In this document: positions 24,641 through 31,337 of the stretch, piece by piece
How the letters are laid out: every line of letters begins with the position of its first letter
Numbering within the stretch: the first letter of the stretch is position 1
Assembly: GCF_902491705.1 (NCBI RefSeq)
Contig: NZ_CABUIW010000023.1
Coordinates: 1 to 31,361 of the forward strand
Direction: 5' to 3'
DNA length: 31,361 bases
Source: an uncultured Lactobacillus sp.
GTDB lineage: Bacteria > Bacillota > Bacilli > Lactobacillales > Lactobacillaceae
Notes under the pieces: model-generated
Told to the model about the DNA's origin: nothing
Seen by the model: only the letters and a program-made list of their open reading frames with translations
Databases searched by the model: none
Position numbers and translations under genes: made by a program

Positions 24641-25019
24641 AGCCTAAATATGAAATTGCTACTTGCAATTGAGCTAGCTTCATCGCAGCTTGAGCAACAT
24701 TTTCACGATCAACATCAACATAGATTTCAAAATGATCGTCATCAAATTGATAACCAGAGCCTAATGCGATTTCTCTAGCTGTATCATTTAATTCTTCATC
24801 TTCATCATTTGGATCAAGCTTGAATAAAATGCGGCCGCCATCGCTAACGCGGCAATGATCTTCGGCTTCTTCTACCCAGACATATACCGTATCACCATAA
24901 GCATCGATCATCATTGTTGCAATCTGCATTGTGTGATCATCTACCCAAACAACCTGGGTATTTTCAGTTACATAATCACCAATTTCTCTACTCAGCTTTT
25001 TGGTTTCTTCTTGCTTCAT
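24639..25019 (-). CDS. DUF1828-like acidic protein
   Basis: A 126-aa acidic, soluble protein. The middle (GDTVYVWVEEAEDHCRVSDGG) matches the DUF1828 pattern of beta strands ending in a (T/S)DGG turn, followed by an acidic segment NDEDEELNDTA. No enzymatic motif is seen. The ATG follows GAGGT by 5 nt, only 8 bp after the apbE stop, so it is co-translated with apbE. It is the last gene of the leftward EET arm, but DUF1828 proteins also occur away from EET loci, so a role in electron transfer is not implied. Confidence 0.7.
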   Translation of the reverse strand: MKQEETKKLSREIGDYVTENTQVVWVDDHTMQIATMMIDAYGDTVYVWVEEAEDHCRVSDGGRILFKLDPNDEDEELNDTAREIALGSGYQFDDDHFEIYVDVDRENVAQAAMKLAQLQVAISYLG

Positions 25020-25027
25020 TTTTTACC

Positions 25028-26104
25028 TCAATTTAACTTAGCTAACTTATAGCCTGAATCTTTGAACAGTTTAAATTTATTCTTTAATCCACTAGTGATA
25101 TAGACCTTTTTATCCTTAGTGATAAAAATTGCGTCTGTATCTTTCTTGTGCTCAATATACTGATAACCTTTTTTAAGGCCTTTATCAAAAGTAGCTGTTG
25201 AAAGTGCATCCCCATCAACAGAATTCTTAGTCACAATTGAAACACCCATCAAATTATTTTGGAAAGGATAACCAGTTTTAGGATCCATCAAATGACTGTA
25301 GACAGTCTTTCCTACCTTCAAGTAACGTTCATAGATACCTGATGTAACGATCGTCTTATTCATTTCTGGAATAGAGCCAATTGCTGTACCGCGACTCTTC
25401 CTAGGATCTTGAATCCCGACTGTCCAATTACTGTGGTTAGTAGGTGATGGACCTAATACATATACATTACCACCTAAATCGATAATTGCACTTGTAACGC
25501 CATCTTTAACCAAAACTTTTTTCACTTGGTCGGTAATATAACCTTTAGCAATGCCGCCTAAATCAAGCTTCATATTTTTCTTAGTTAAATAAACGGTACG
25601 CTTAGCATCATTAAATTTAACATTGTGATAGTTAACTAATGGCAAACGCTCATCAATTTGCTTTTGCGTTGGCTTATGCGCATCAGGAAAACCAATTCGC
25701 CACAAACTAGTAATTGGCCCAATCGCCATATCAAAGGATTCATCAGAGTTTTGACTGTAGTAATATGCCTTTTTACATAAGTCATATACGTCTTTAGAAA
25801 CTTTTACTGGCTTTTTACCAGCTTGGGCGTTAATCTTGTCAACTTCACTGCCTTTTTGGTTAACAGTGATTTCATCAGCTAATTTTTTAATACGATTAAA
25901 GCCATCATCTAAAGCTGCACTTTTGTTTTTATTATAGATTTTGATCGTACAAACAGTTCCCATTAAAAACTGCGTGTCTTCAGTTGGTTTAGTGGTTAAA
26001 TTGGTTGTACTTTTATTTTGCGTTTTACTTTTGGTGCTGCATCCTGAAACTACAGTTAACAACATTATTAAGAGTAAAAATACAATAGGTAATTTTCTTT
26101 TCAA
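25028..26104 (-). CDS. apbE: FAD:protein FMN transferase (ApbE/FmnB), lipoprotein
   Basis: A 358-aa ApbE-family enzyme that transfers FMN from FAD to a Thr of an extracytoplasmic protein; in EET loci (FmnB) the acceptor is PplA. A signal helix ends in lipobox VSGC near residue 22, so it is lipid-anchored outside the membrane. Family motifs are MGTVCTIKIY, KLDLGGIAKGYITDQV, AIIDLGGNVYVLG, DPKTGYPF and VDGDALSTATF. All look intact. The start is TTG at 26104, with GGAG 8 nt upstream. It lies downstream of pplA behind a terminator-like hairpin and directly before a DUF1828 gene. Confidence 0.92.
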   Translation of the reverse strand: MKRKLPIVFLLLIMLLTVVSGCSTKSKTQNKSTTNLTTKPTEDTQFLMGTVCTIKIYNKNKSAALDDGFNRIKKLADEITVNQKGSEVDKINAQAGKKPVKVSKDVYDLCKKAYYYSQNSDESFDMAIGPITSLWRIGFPDAHKPTQKQIDERLPLVNYHNVKFNDAKRTVYLTKKNMKLDLGGIAKGYITDQVKKVLVKDGVTSAIIDLGGNVYVLGPSPTNHSNWTVGIQDPRKSRGTAIGSIPEMNKTIVTSGIYERYLKVGKTVYSHLMDPKTGYPFQNNLMGVSIVTKNSVDGDALSTATFDKGLKKGYQYIEHKKDTDAIFITKDKKVYITSGLKNKFKLFKDSGYKLAKLN

Positions 26105-26118
26105 TTCTAATTCTCCAA

Positions 26119-26150
26119 TAAAAAAAGAGTAGTTTTTATACTACTCTTTT
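26119..26150 (-). terminator. Terminator-like hairpin between pplA and apbE
   Basis: On minus, AAAAGAGTAG and CTACTCTTTT form a 10-bp stem with an 8-nt loop and a T-run. The GGAG of apbE follows within a few bases, so apbE must rely on read-through or a promoter inside pplA. Confidence 0.75.
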
Positions 26151-26173
26151 ATAATCATCTTCATACAAATAAA

Positions 26174-27090
26174 TTATTCTTTGTAGAGAATGTTGTCAAC
26201 CTTAATAGTCTTAGTGTTACCCTTTTGAGCAGCATTCAACAATTGTGATACATAAGTAATGAAGTCGTTTGAAGATTCAGTAGCACCTGATACTACTTGT
26301 ACCTTTTCCATATCACCATCATTGTCTAAGAATTCTTTTCTTAACTTCTTGATGTATTCCTTAGGACCAACCTTTGAGTACTTCTTCATTTGCTTTTCGT
26401 ATGAAGCGTTTTGAGTCTTTGATTGACCCTTCTTGTTTACTTGGTCGTATTTAAGATCTTACCGTTCTTAATAGTCAAAGTGTAAACTTGGTGGTAGCCG
26501 TGGTCATAGTTCAAAGTTTCAAGCTTGTAAGTACCATCCTTGTACTTAGCGTTGTTGTTAATATGGATAGTTGCAGTGTCACCCTTTTGAGCTGCTTGAA
26601 CTAATTGACTAGCATAGTTTCTCATGCTGTCACTTGAACTAGTAGCACCTGATACTACTTGAATGCCGTTTACGTTAGCACCATTAGCCTTAAATTCTTT
26701 GCTCAAAGTAGCAATATATTCTTTAGGACCAACTTTTGAGTACTTCTTCATTTGCTTTTCGTATGAAGCATCTTGGGTCTTTGATTTACCATCTTTATTT
26801 ACTTGGTCATAAGTTGCGTCAGTAACCTTGCCCCCCTTAACAGTCATTGACATCTTAACCTTGTAGCCATGGTCGTAATTGTCTTCAACTAACTTGTAAG
26901 TGCCATCCTTTAATTTAGCACCAGCAATTTGCTTACCAACTTTTTGCTTTTTAACAACCTTAGTAGTCTTTGGCTTGCTTGAAGATGATGACTTGCTTGA
27001 TGAATTACTTGCAGTAGTTGAACATGCAGTTAACATCAATGCAGATAAGGTAACCACAGAAATTTCATAAATAATCTTTTTAGCTTTCAT
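26174..27090 (-). pseudogene. pplA: FMN-binding lipoprotein PplA, frameshifted in second domain
   Basis: An EET surface flavoprotein. A signal peptide with lipobox LTAC (Cys near residue 23), a Ser/Lys-rich linker and a complete first FMN-binding domain (KDGTYKLVEDNYDHGY, acceptor motif VVSGATSSS) are intact. The second domain starts with the parallel KDGTYKLETLNYDHGY but shifts frame after NGKIL and stops at 26437, giving 217 aa. In the neighbouring frame YDQVNKKG, QMKKYSKVGPKEYI, VVSGATESS and the C-terminus resume to 26174. Aligning the two domains implies about 7 nt lost near 26450; restoring 7 nt gives a 307-residue frame. AGAGGG precedes the ATG. A one-domain product may still be exported and flavinylated. 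Confidence 0.88.
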
Positions 27091-27129
27091 AAATAAACCC
27101 TCTATCTATATATACAAACTTAGTATCTA

Positions 27130-27145
27130 TGTGTATTCTATCACA
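27130..27145. promoter_or_regulatory. Palindromic TGTGA-N6-ACACA box upstream of pplA
   Basis: On minus the box reads TGTGATAGAATACACA, a near-palindrome matching CRP/FNR-type sites (TGTGA-N6-TCACA) and, with an extra T, the Rex half-site TTGTGA. It lies about 40-55 bp before the pplA ATG, overlapping the probable -35 of a promoter with -10 TATATA (27114-27109). Confidence 0.45.
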
Positions 27146-27258
27146 AATATTATTATAAGTTTTATCTTTTTGTATTAATTAAAATCGGCTAAATTTGAGT
27201 TTTAATAACGCTTTATTAAAAATTTAATGAAATATATTGCTTATAATTTCTTCTATTA

Positions 27259-27274
27259 TGTGAAAAATAGCACT
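27259..27274 (+). promoter_or_regulatory. TGTGA-N6-GCACT box upstream of ndh2
   Basis: TGTGA (27259-27263) and GCACT (27270-27274) are 6 bp apart. With -10 TATAAT at 27296-27301 and a start assumed at 27308, the box is centred at -41.5, the class II CRP/FNR activator position. The -35 hexamer (CTTTAT) is poor. Confidence 0.4.
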
Positions 27275-27295
27275 TTATCATATAGCTTTTTATTG

Positions 27296-27301
27296 TATAA
27301 T
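27296..27301 (+). promoter_or_regulatory. Candidate -10 box of the ndh2 promoter
   Basis: A consensus TATAAT lies 55 bp upstream of the ndh2 ATG in the 265-bp gap shared with pplA. No good -35 is present 17 bp upstream. The rest of the gap is AT-rich without an ORF. Confidence 0.55.
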
Positions 27302-27355
27302 TAGTTTGTATCTTGATTACAAAGTACATTTTTTCATATTAGAGGGGTGGAAATA

Positions 27356-29254
27356 ATGACCCAAACCAACATCGTGGTTATAGGTGGTGGATTTGGTGGC
27401 TTGTATACCACTAAACACTTAGCAAAAAAACTCAAGAAAAATAAGGATGTCAAAATCACTTTAATTGACAAGCACCCTTATATGACAATGATGACTTCTC
27501 TGCATGAAGTTGCCGCAGATCGTGTTGAACCTAATGCACTTAAATACGATTTACAAAGACTATTTTCACGTAGAAAGCACGTTGATGTAGTTACTGATGA
27601 AGTTACCAAGATTGACCAAAAGACTAAGAAAGTTATTGGTAAAAATGGTGAGTATCCTTATGACTATGCAATTTTAGCAATTGGTTCTCAACCTAATGAC
27701 TTTGGTACTCCTGGCGTTAAAGAACACGGCTTTACACTTGGCAGCTTAGATGATGCCGAAAAGTTGCGCAACCACATCGACTTGATGGTTCACTTAGGTT
27801 CACAAGAGCGTGATCCTGAAAGAAGAAAGCAATTCTTGAACTTCGTCATCGTTGGTACTGGTTTTACTGGTACTGAAATGGCTGGTGAACTTAATTCATG
27901 GAGACCAGAATTAGCTAAACGCTACAACTTACAACCTGACGAAATTAAGATCACTATGATGGAAATGGCACCAACTGTCATGAATATGCTTGATCGTGCT
28001 GATGCTAATAAGGCTGAAAAATACCTTACTAAACATGGTGTAGACATCAAGGTTAACACTGGTGTAGTTGGCGTTCACACAGATCACATTGATTTAAAGA
28101 GTGGCGACACCTTCCCTACTAGAACTTTGATTTGGACAGCTGGTGTTAAAGCCGTTGATTCCGCAAAAGACTTCGGCTTTGAAACTGCTAGAGCTGGCAG
28201 AATTGTTGTTAACCAATACTCACAATTGCCAGATGATCCACACGTATACGTTATCGGTGACGTAGCTATGTACGATGAAAATGGTTCAGGTCGAGGCGAA
28301 CCACAAGTCGTTCAAGGTGCTGAATCTGCTGGTAAATGTGCATACAAAAACATTTTGGCTCAAATCAAGGGTGGCGAGCCTACCAAGTTCAAGGGTACCT
28401 ACTCTGGATTCATGGTTTCACTTGGACCTAGCTGGGGTGTTGCTTCATTAGTTAACACATTCCACTTAAGTGGTTTCTTCGCTATTTTGATGAAAGACTT
28501 AGTAGACATGCTCTACTTCATCGAAATCTATTCTGGTTACTACTTGTTCCACTACATTATGAACGAATGGTTCAGAATTAAGCGTCCAACTCTTTGGCGT
28601 GGTAACCTTAATCGCTACGGTAACGTCCTTTGGACTGTTCCACTTAGAATTTTCTTAGGAATGATGTGGCTAGTTGATTGCTGGTACAAGGTTCAAGGAT
28701 CTGGTTCTTGGTTTAGCAACAAGCTTCAATTACACTTCCCATGGCTTGCTCAAGCCGCAACTAGTGGTGCCACTTCTAAAGCTGCTGCTACGACTGCAGC
28801 TAGTGGTAAAGCCGCTGCCGCAAGTGCTAACGCAGTTCAATTCTCACTTAACTATGACTATGGTCACTCACCAATGGCTGTCTTCAACCAAATGCCAAGC
28901 TGGGTTCAATCATTAACTAAAGCAGTTATCCCGGATAAAGCCGCTGCCTTAAACGCACAAAAGATTATGACAGTAGTCGAAATTTTATTAGGCGTGCTTT
29001 TAGTAATTGGTTTATGTACATTCCTTGCTGGTGGTATGAGTGCCGCATTTATCGCTATCTTCTGTTTGTCAGGCATGAACTACTGGGTTAACGTTTGGAT
29101 GTTCTTCGCTGCAATCGCAGTAATGAATGGTTCCGGTAGATCATTTGGTCTTGACATGTGGTTCGTCCCATGGCTTGAAAAGAAACTTGGTAAAGCAAGA
29201 TATGGGGTCTTGCGGCCGATATATTATGTCGACAAAAATGGCGTAAAGAATTAA
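27356..29254 (+). CDS. ndh2: EET-type type II NADH dehydrogenase with C-terminal membrane domain
   Basis: A 632-aa FAD enzyme that oxidises NADH and reduces a quinone. The FAD motif IGGGFGGLYTTKHL is at about 7-20, the NADH motif VIVGTGFTGTEMAGEL follows, and the second FAD contact is VYVIGDVAMYDE. Unlike respiratory Ndh of about 400 aa, it has a C-terminal extension with several membrane helices (about 365-620), as in Ndh2 of the Listeria/Lactiplantibacillus EET locus. An Ala/Thr/Ser-rich stretch at about 466-495 interrupts this part. ATG 27356 is chosen over GTG 27347, since AGAGGGG is better spaced for it. It heads the rightward EET arm and is followed by a terminator. Confidence 0.92.
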   Translation: MTQTNIVVIGGGFGGLYTTKHLAKKLKKNKDVKITLIDKHPYMTMMTSLHEVAADRVEPNALKYDLQRLFSRRKHVDVVTDEVTKIDQKTKKVIGKNGEYPYDYAILAIGSQPNDFGTPGVKEHGFTLGSLDDAEKLRNHIDLMVHLGSQERDPERRKQFLNFVIVGTGFTGTEMAGELNSWRPELAKRYNLQPDEIKITMMEMAPTVMNMLDRADANKAEKYLTKHGVDIKVNTGVVGVHTDHIDLKSGDTFPTRTLIWTAGVKAVDSAKDFGFETARAGRIVVNQYSQLPDDPHVYVIGDVAMYDENGSGRGEPQVVQGAESAGKCAYKNILAQIKGGEPTKFKGTYSGFMVSLGPSWGVASLVNTFHLSGFFAILMKDLVDMLYFIEIYSGYYLFHYIMNEWFRIKRPTLWRGNLNRYGNVLWTVPLRIFLGMMWLVDCWYKVQGSGSWFSNKLQLHFPWLAQAATSGATSKAAATTAASGKAAAASANAVQFSLNYDYGHSPMAVFNQMPSWVQSLTKAVIPDKAAALNAQKIMTVVEILLGVLLVIGLCTFLAGGMSAAFIAIFCLSGMNYWVNVWMFFAAIAVMNGSGRSFGLDMWFVPWLEKKLGKARYGVLRPIYYVDKNGVKN

Positions 29255-29270
29255 AATATTATCAGTTAGT

Positions 29271-29307
29271 AAAAAGGTCCTATAGTTTGATGCTATAAGA
29301 CCTTTTT
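29271..29307 (+). terminator. Terminator between ndh2 and eetA
   Basis: AAAAAGGTCCTATAG and CTATAAGACCTTTTT form a 15-bp stem with one mismatch and a 7-nt loop, ending in T residues. It should reduce but may not abolish read-through into eetA-eetB-dmkB. Confidence 0.8.
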
Positions 29308-29332
29308 AATTGATATAGTGAGGTTAGCCAGC

Positions 29333-29731
29333 ATGCGAAAAATAAAATTTGGAGATATTTTCATTGCTATCTTATTGCTGGCACTTAGTTTTATCCCCTT
29401 CTTCTTTTTAAAAACGCATCAGCAAACACACAATGAAGAAATTGCAATTGTGAAGGTTAATAATAAAACCGTTAAAAAGCTTAATCTCAACCAAAATACT
29501 GTTTGGACTTACGACAAAAATGGACAAAGAAATGTTTTGGAAGTTCGCAATAAAAAAGTCCATATGGTTGAAGCTAATTGCAGAGATCAAGTTTGCGTTA
29601 AAGAAGGCTGAAAAAACAAACCAGGACAGACTATCGTTTGTTTGCCACATAAATTCTTAGTAGAAATTAAGACTACTGGTAAGCATGCGAATAGTAATAA
29701 TGACTTTGATCATACGCTGGTAAATCCATGA
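29333..29731 (+). pseudogene. eetA: EetA (NusG-domain-II-like membrane protein) with in-frame UGA
   Basis: An N-terminal membrane anchor (GDIFIAILLLALSFIPFF) is followed by an extracellular NusG domain II-like beta domain containing ANCRDQVCVKEG. The frame stops at TGA (29609-29611), codon 93. Beyond it the same frame reads KNKPGQTIVCLPHKF and LVEIK, which is the rest of this family's domain, and ends at TGA 29729-29731, overlapping the eetB ATG as ATGA. The family pattern is CxDQxCVxxGW, so the stop sits where Trp (TGG) is expected: one base change. The start ATG 29333 has GAGG upstream; a GTG at 29318 is less likely. EetA is thought to pass electrons from quinone to surface flavins together with EetB. 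Confidence 0.88.
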
Positions 29732-30276
29732 TGAAATCAAAACAAACATTACAACAAACAATTTTTTTAGGCATCTTATGTGCTGAAGGCATAATTTTAG
29801 GCATTATTGAACAAAGTTTGCCTCCAATTTTTGCCTTTGCCCCTGGTGCCAAGATTGGCCTAACTAATATCATTACGATGATTGCGCTGCTTATCATGCC
29901 GTTTAGTGACTGCTTACTACTGACATTTTTACGTGTTACTCTAACGGCTCTGATTTCAGGCACCGTTTCAACTTTTATCTATGCCTTCAGCGGAGCATTT
30001 TTAAGTTTGATATTCATGAAGATGTTCATGATCTTTTATCCTAAATTTCTTAGTATAACCGGGATTTCCATTGTCGGCGGTGTCATTCATAATCTAGGTC
30101 AGCTTTTAATAGCTGCTTTTATTGCACAAAGCTGGTACATTATGCTTTACCTTCCCCTCTTAACAATTATGGGAATTTTGGCAGGTATCTTAGTCGGCGC
30201 TACTAGTACATACTTGATGCATTACATTAATGCACTATCCTTTATCAAGGAAAAATTATTTATTACTGAAAGGTAA
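29728..30276 (+). CDS. eetB: EetB, Gx transporter family membrane protein
   Basis: A 182-aa polytopic membrane protein of the Gx transporter family, formerly labelled heptaprenyl diphosphate synthase component I and now EetB in EET loci. Features are GILCAEGIILGIIEQSLPP, the FAPGAKIGLTNI segment typical of the family, and five to six helices. It overlaps the eetA frame end by 4 nt (ATGA) and has only a weak Shine-Dalgarno sequence, so translation is probably coupled to eetA. The premature stop in eetA, 117 nt upstream, may therefore lower its expression. A second ATG directly follows the first. dmkB starts 3 nt after its stop. Confidence 0.88.
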   Translation: MMKSKQTLQQTIFLGILCAEGIILGIIEQSLPPIFAFAPGAKIGLTNIITMIALLIMPFSDCLLLTFLRVTLTALISGTVSTFIYAFSGAFLSLIFMKMFMIFYPKFLSITGISIVGGVIHNLGQLLIAAFIAQSWYIMLYLPLLTIMGILAGILVGATSTYLMHYINALSFIKEKLFITER

Positions 30277-30279
30277 TTT

Positions 30280-31269
30280 ATGGTCAACGAAGCAAAATTT
30301 TGGCAAGATATGCCAGAAGTTCAACAACAGTTAAATAAAATAGATCCAATTATTCAAGATAATTTATCTTCTGTTAAAGGAAAATTAGGCGATGCATTAC
30401 GCTATGCTTTTTCTGCTAGCGGTAAGAAATTGCGTCCAGCCTTTGTACTTGAATTTGGTCAACTGCAAAAGCCGGCGAAAAACGACAGACTATTAAAAAT
30501 CGCCGCCTCAGTTGAAGTATTGCATAATGCCACTTTAATCCACGATGATATTATTGATGAGTCACCTAACCGACATGGTCGAGAATCCATTCAAGCTAAA
30601 TATGGCAAACAAATTGCTGTTTATGCTGGAGATTTTCTCTTTGCCCTTTCACTGCGACTTCTTAGCAATAACACTTCTAAGATCACTAATTTGCGCCTTA
30701 ACGGTACGGCAATGCAAAATATTTTAGCTGGTGAAACCGAGCAATTCGGCAATGAGTATAATTTGCAAATAACTAAAAAAGAATATTTGGAACAAATTAA
30801 AGGCAAAACTGCTATTCTCTTTGGCTACTCCTGCTTTATCGGTGCACTAGAAGGCGGATTAAAAAAATCGGTAGCCAATCAAGCTAAAAAAATTGGTGAA
30901 GCTGTGGGTATGGCCTTTCAATTAAAAGATGATATCTTAGACTATACGTCTGAAAGCTCGGTACTAAATAAGCCGGTATTAGCTGATGTCGTAAACGGTG
31001 TTTATACAGGGCCACTAATTTTTGCACTAGAAAAAGACCAAGATCATCAATTGCATGACTTAGTTAAAAAGGGCAAGAAATTGACTACTGCAGATTTAAG
31101 AAAAATTGACCGTCTGGTCAAAAATAATGGCGGAATTAGGGATGCAGAAGCACTTGCGACTGATTATACTAATAATGCATTAAACCTCTTAGAAGAGCAT
31201 TTTCAGCAGTATCCAAATAGTAAAATCATCAAGCAAATGATCAATAAATTATTAAAACGTCAATATTAA
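30280..31269 (+). CDS. dmkB: Polyprenyl diphosphate synthase (DmkB type)
   Basis: A 329-aa trans-isoprenyl diphosphate synthase that elongates isopentenyl units to the side chain of a menaquinone-type quinone. The first Asp-rich motif is LIHDDIIDESPNRHG and the second FQLKDDILDYTS, with the usual GKKLRPAFVL near the N-terminus. All catalytic Asp residues are present. In EET loci this is DmkB, supplying the chain for demethylmenaquinone made by DmkA. No dmkA (MenA-like prenyltransferase) is in this window. The ATG follows GAAAGG by 6 nt and is 3 nt after eetB. Confidence 0.9.
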   Translation: MVNEAKFWQDMPEVQQQLNKIDPIIQDNLSSVKGKLGDALRYAFSASGKKLRPAFVLEFGQLQKPAKNDRLLKIAASVEVLHNATLIHDDIIDESPNRHGRESIQAKYGKQIAVYAGDFLFALSLRLLSNNTSKITNLRLNGTAMQNILAGETEQFGNEYNLQITKKEYLEQIKGKTAILFGYSCFIGALEGGLKKSVANQAKKIGEAVGMAFQLKDDILDYTSESSVLNKPVLADVVNGVYTGPLIFALEKDQDHQLHDLVKKGKKLTTADLRKIDRLVKNNGGIRDAEALATDYTNNALNLLEEHFQQYPNSKIIKQMINKLLKRQY

Positions 31270-31303
31270 AAAAAGCTGCTAAAGCACAGTAAATATGAAG
31301 TGA

Positions 31304-31330
31304 GACCCAAAAGTTAGACACTTTTGGGTC
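31304..31330 (+). terminator. Terminator-like hairpin in the IS left end
   Basis: GACCCAAAAG/CTTTTGGGTC form a perfect 10-bp stem with a 7-nt loop, followed by TTTTATT. It lies inside the terminal repeat and directly before orfA, so it could block outside transcription from reaching the transposase and could end the dmkB transcript. Confidence 0.6.
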
Positions 31331-31337
31331 TTTTATT

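Noticed and set aside
26174..26389. Separate 71-aa gene downstream of pplA
   Set aside because: It is the shifted remainder of the second FMN-binding domain, with no ribosome binding site before its Met.
29471..29620. Selenocysteine at the eetA UGA
   Set aside because: No selenocysteine insertion hairpin is apparent, lactobacilli of this group are not known for selenoproteins, and the family residue is Trp rather than Cys.
29672..29963. Minus-strand ORF over eetA/eetB
   Set aside because: It is antisense to clear eetB homology and has no recognisable features.
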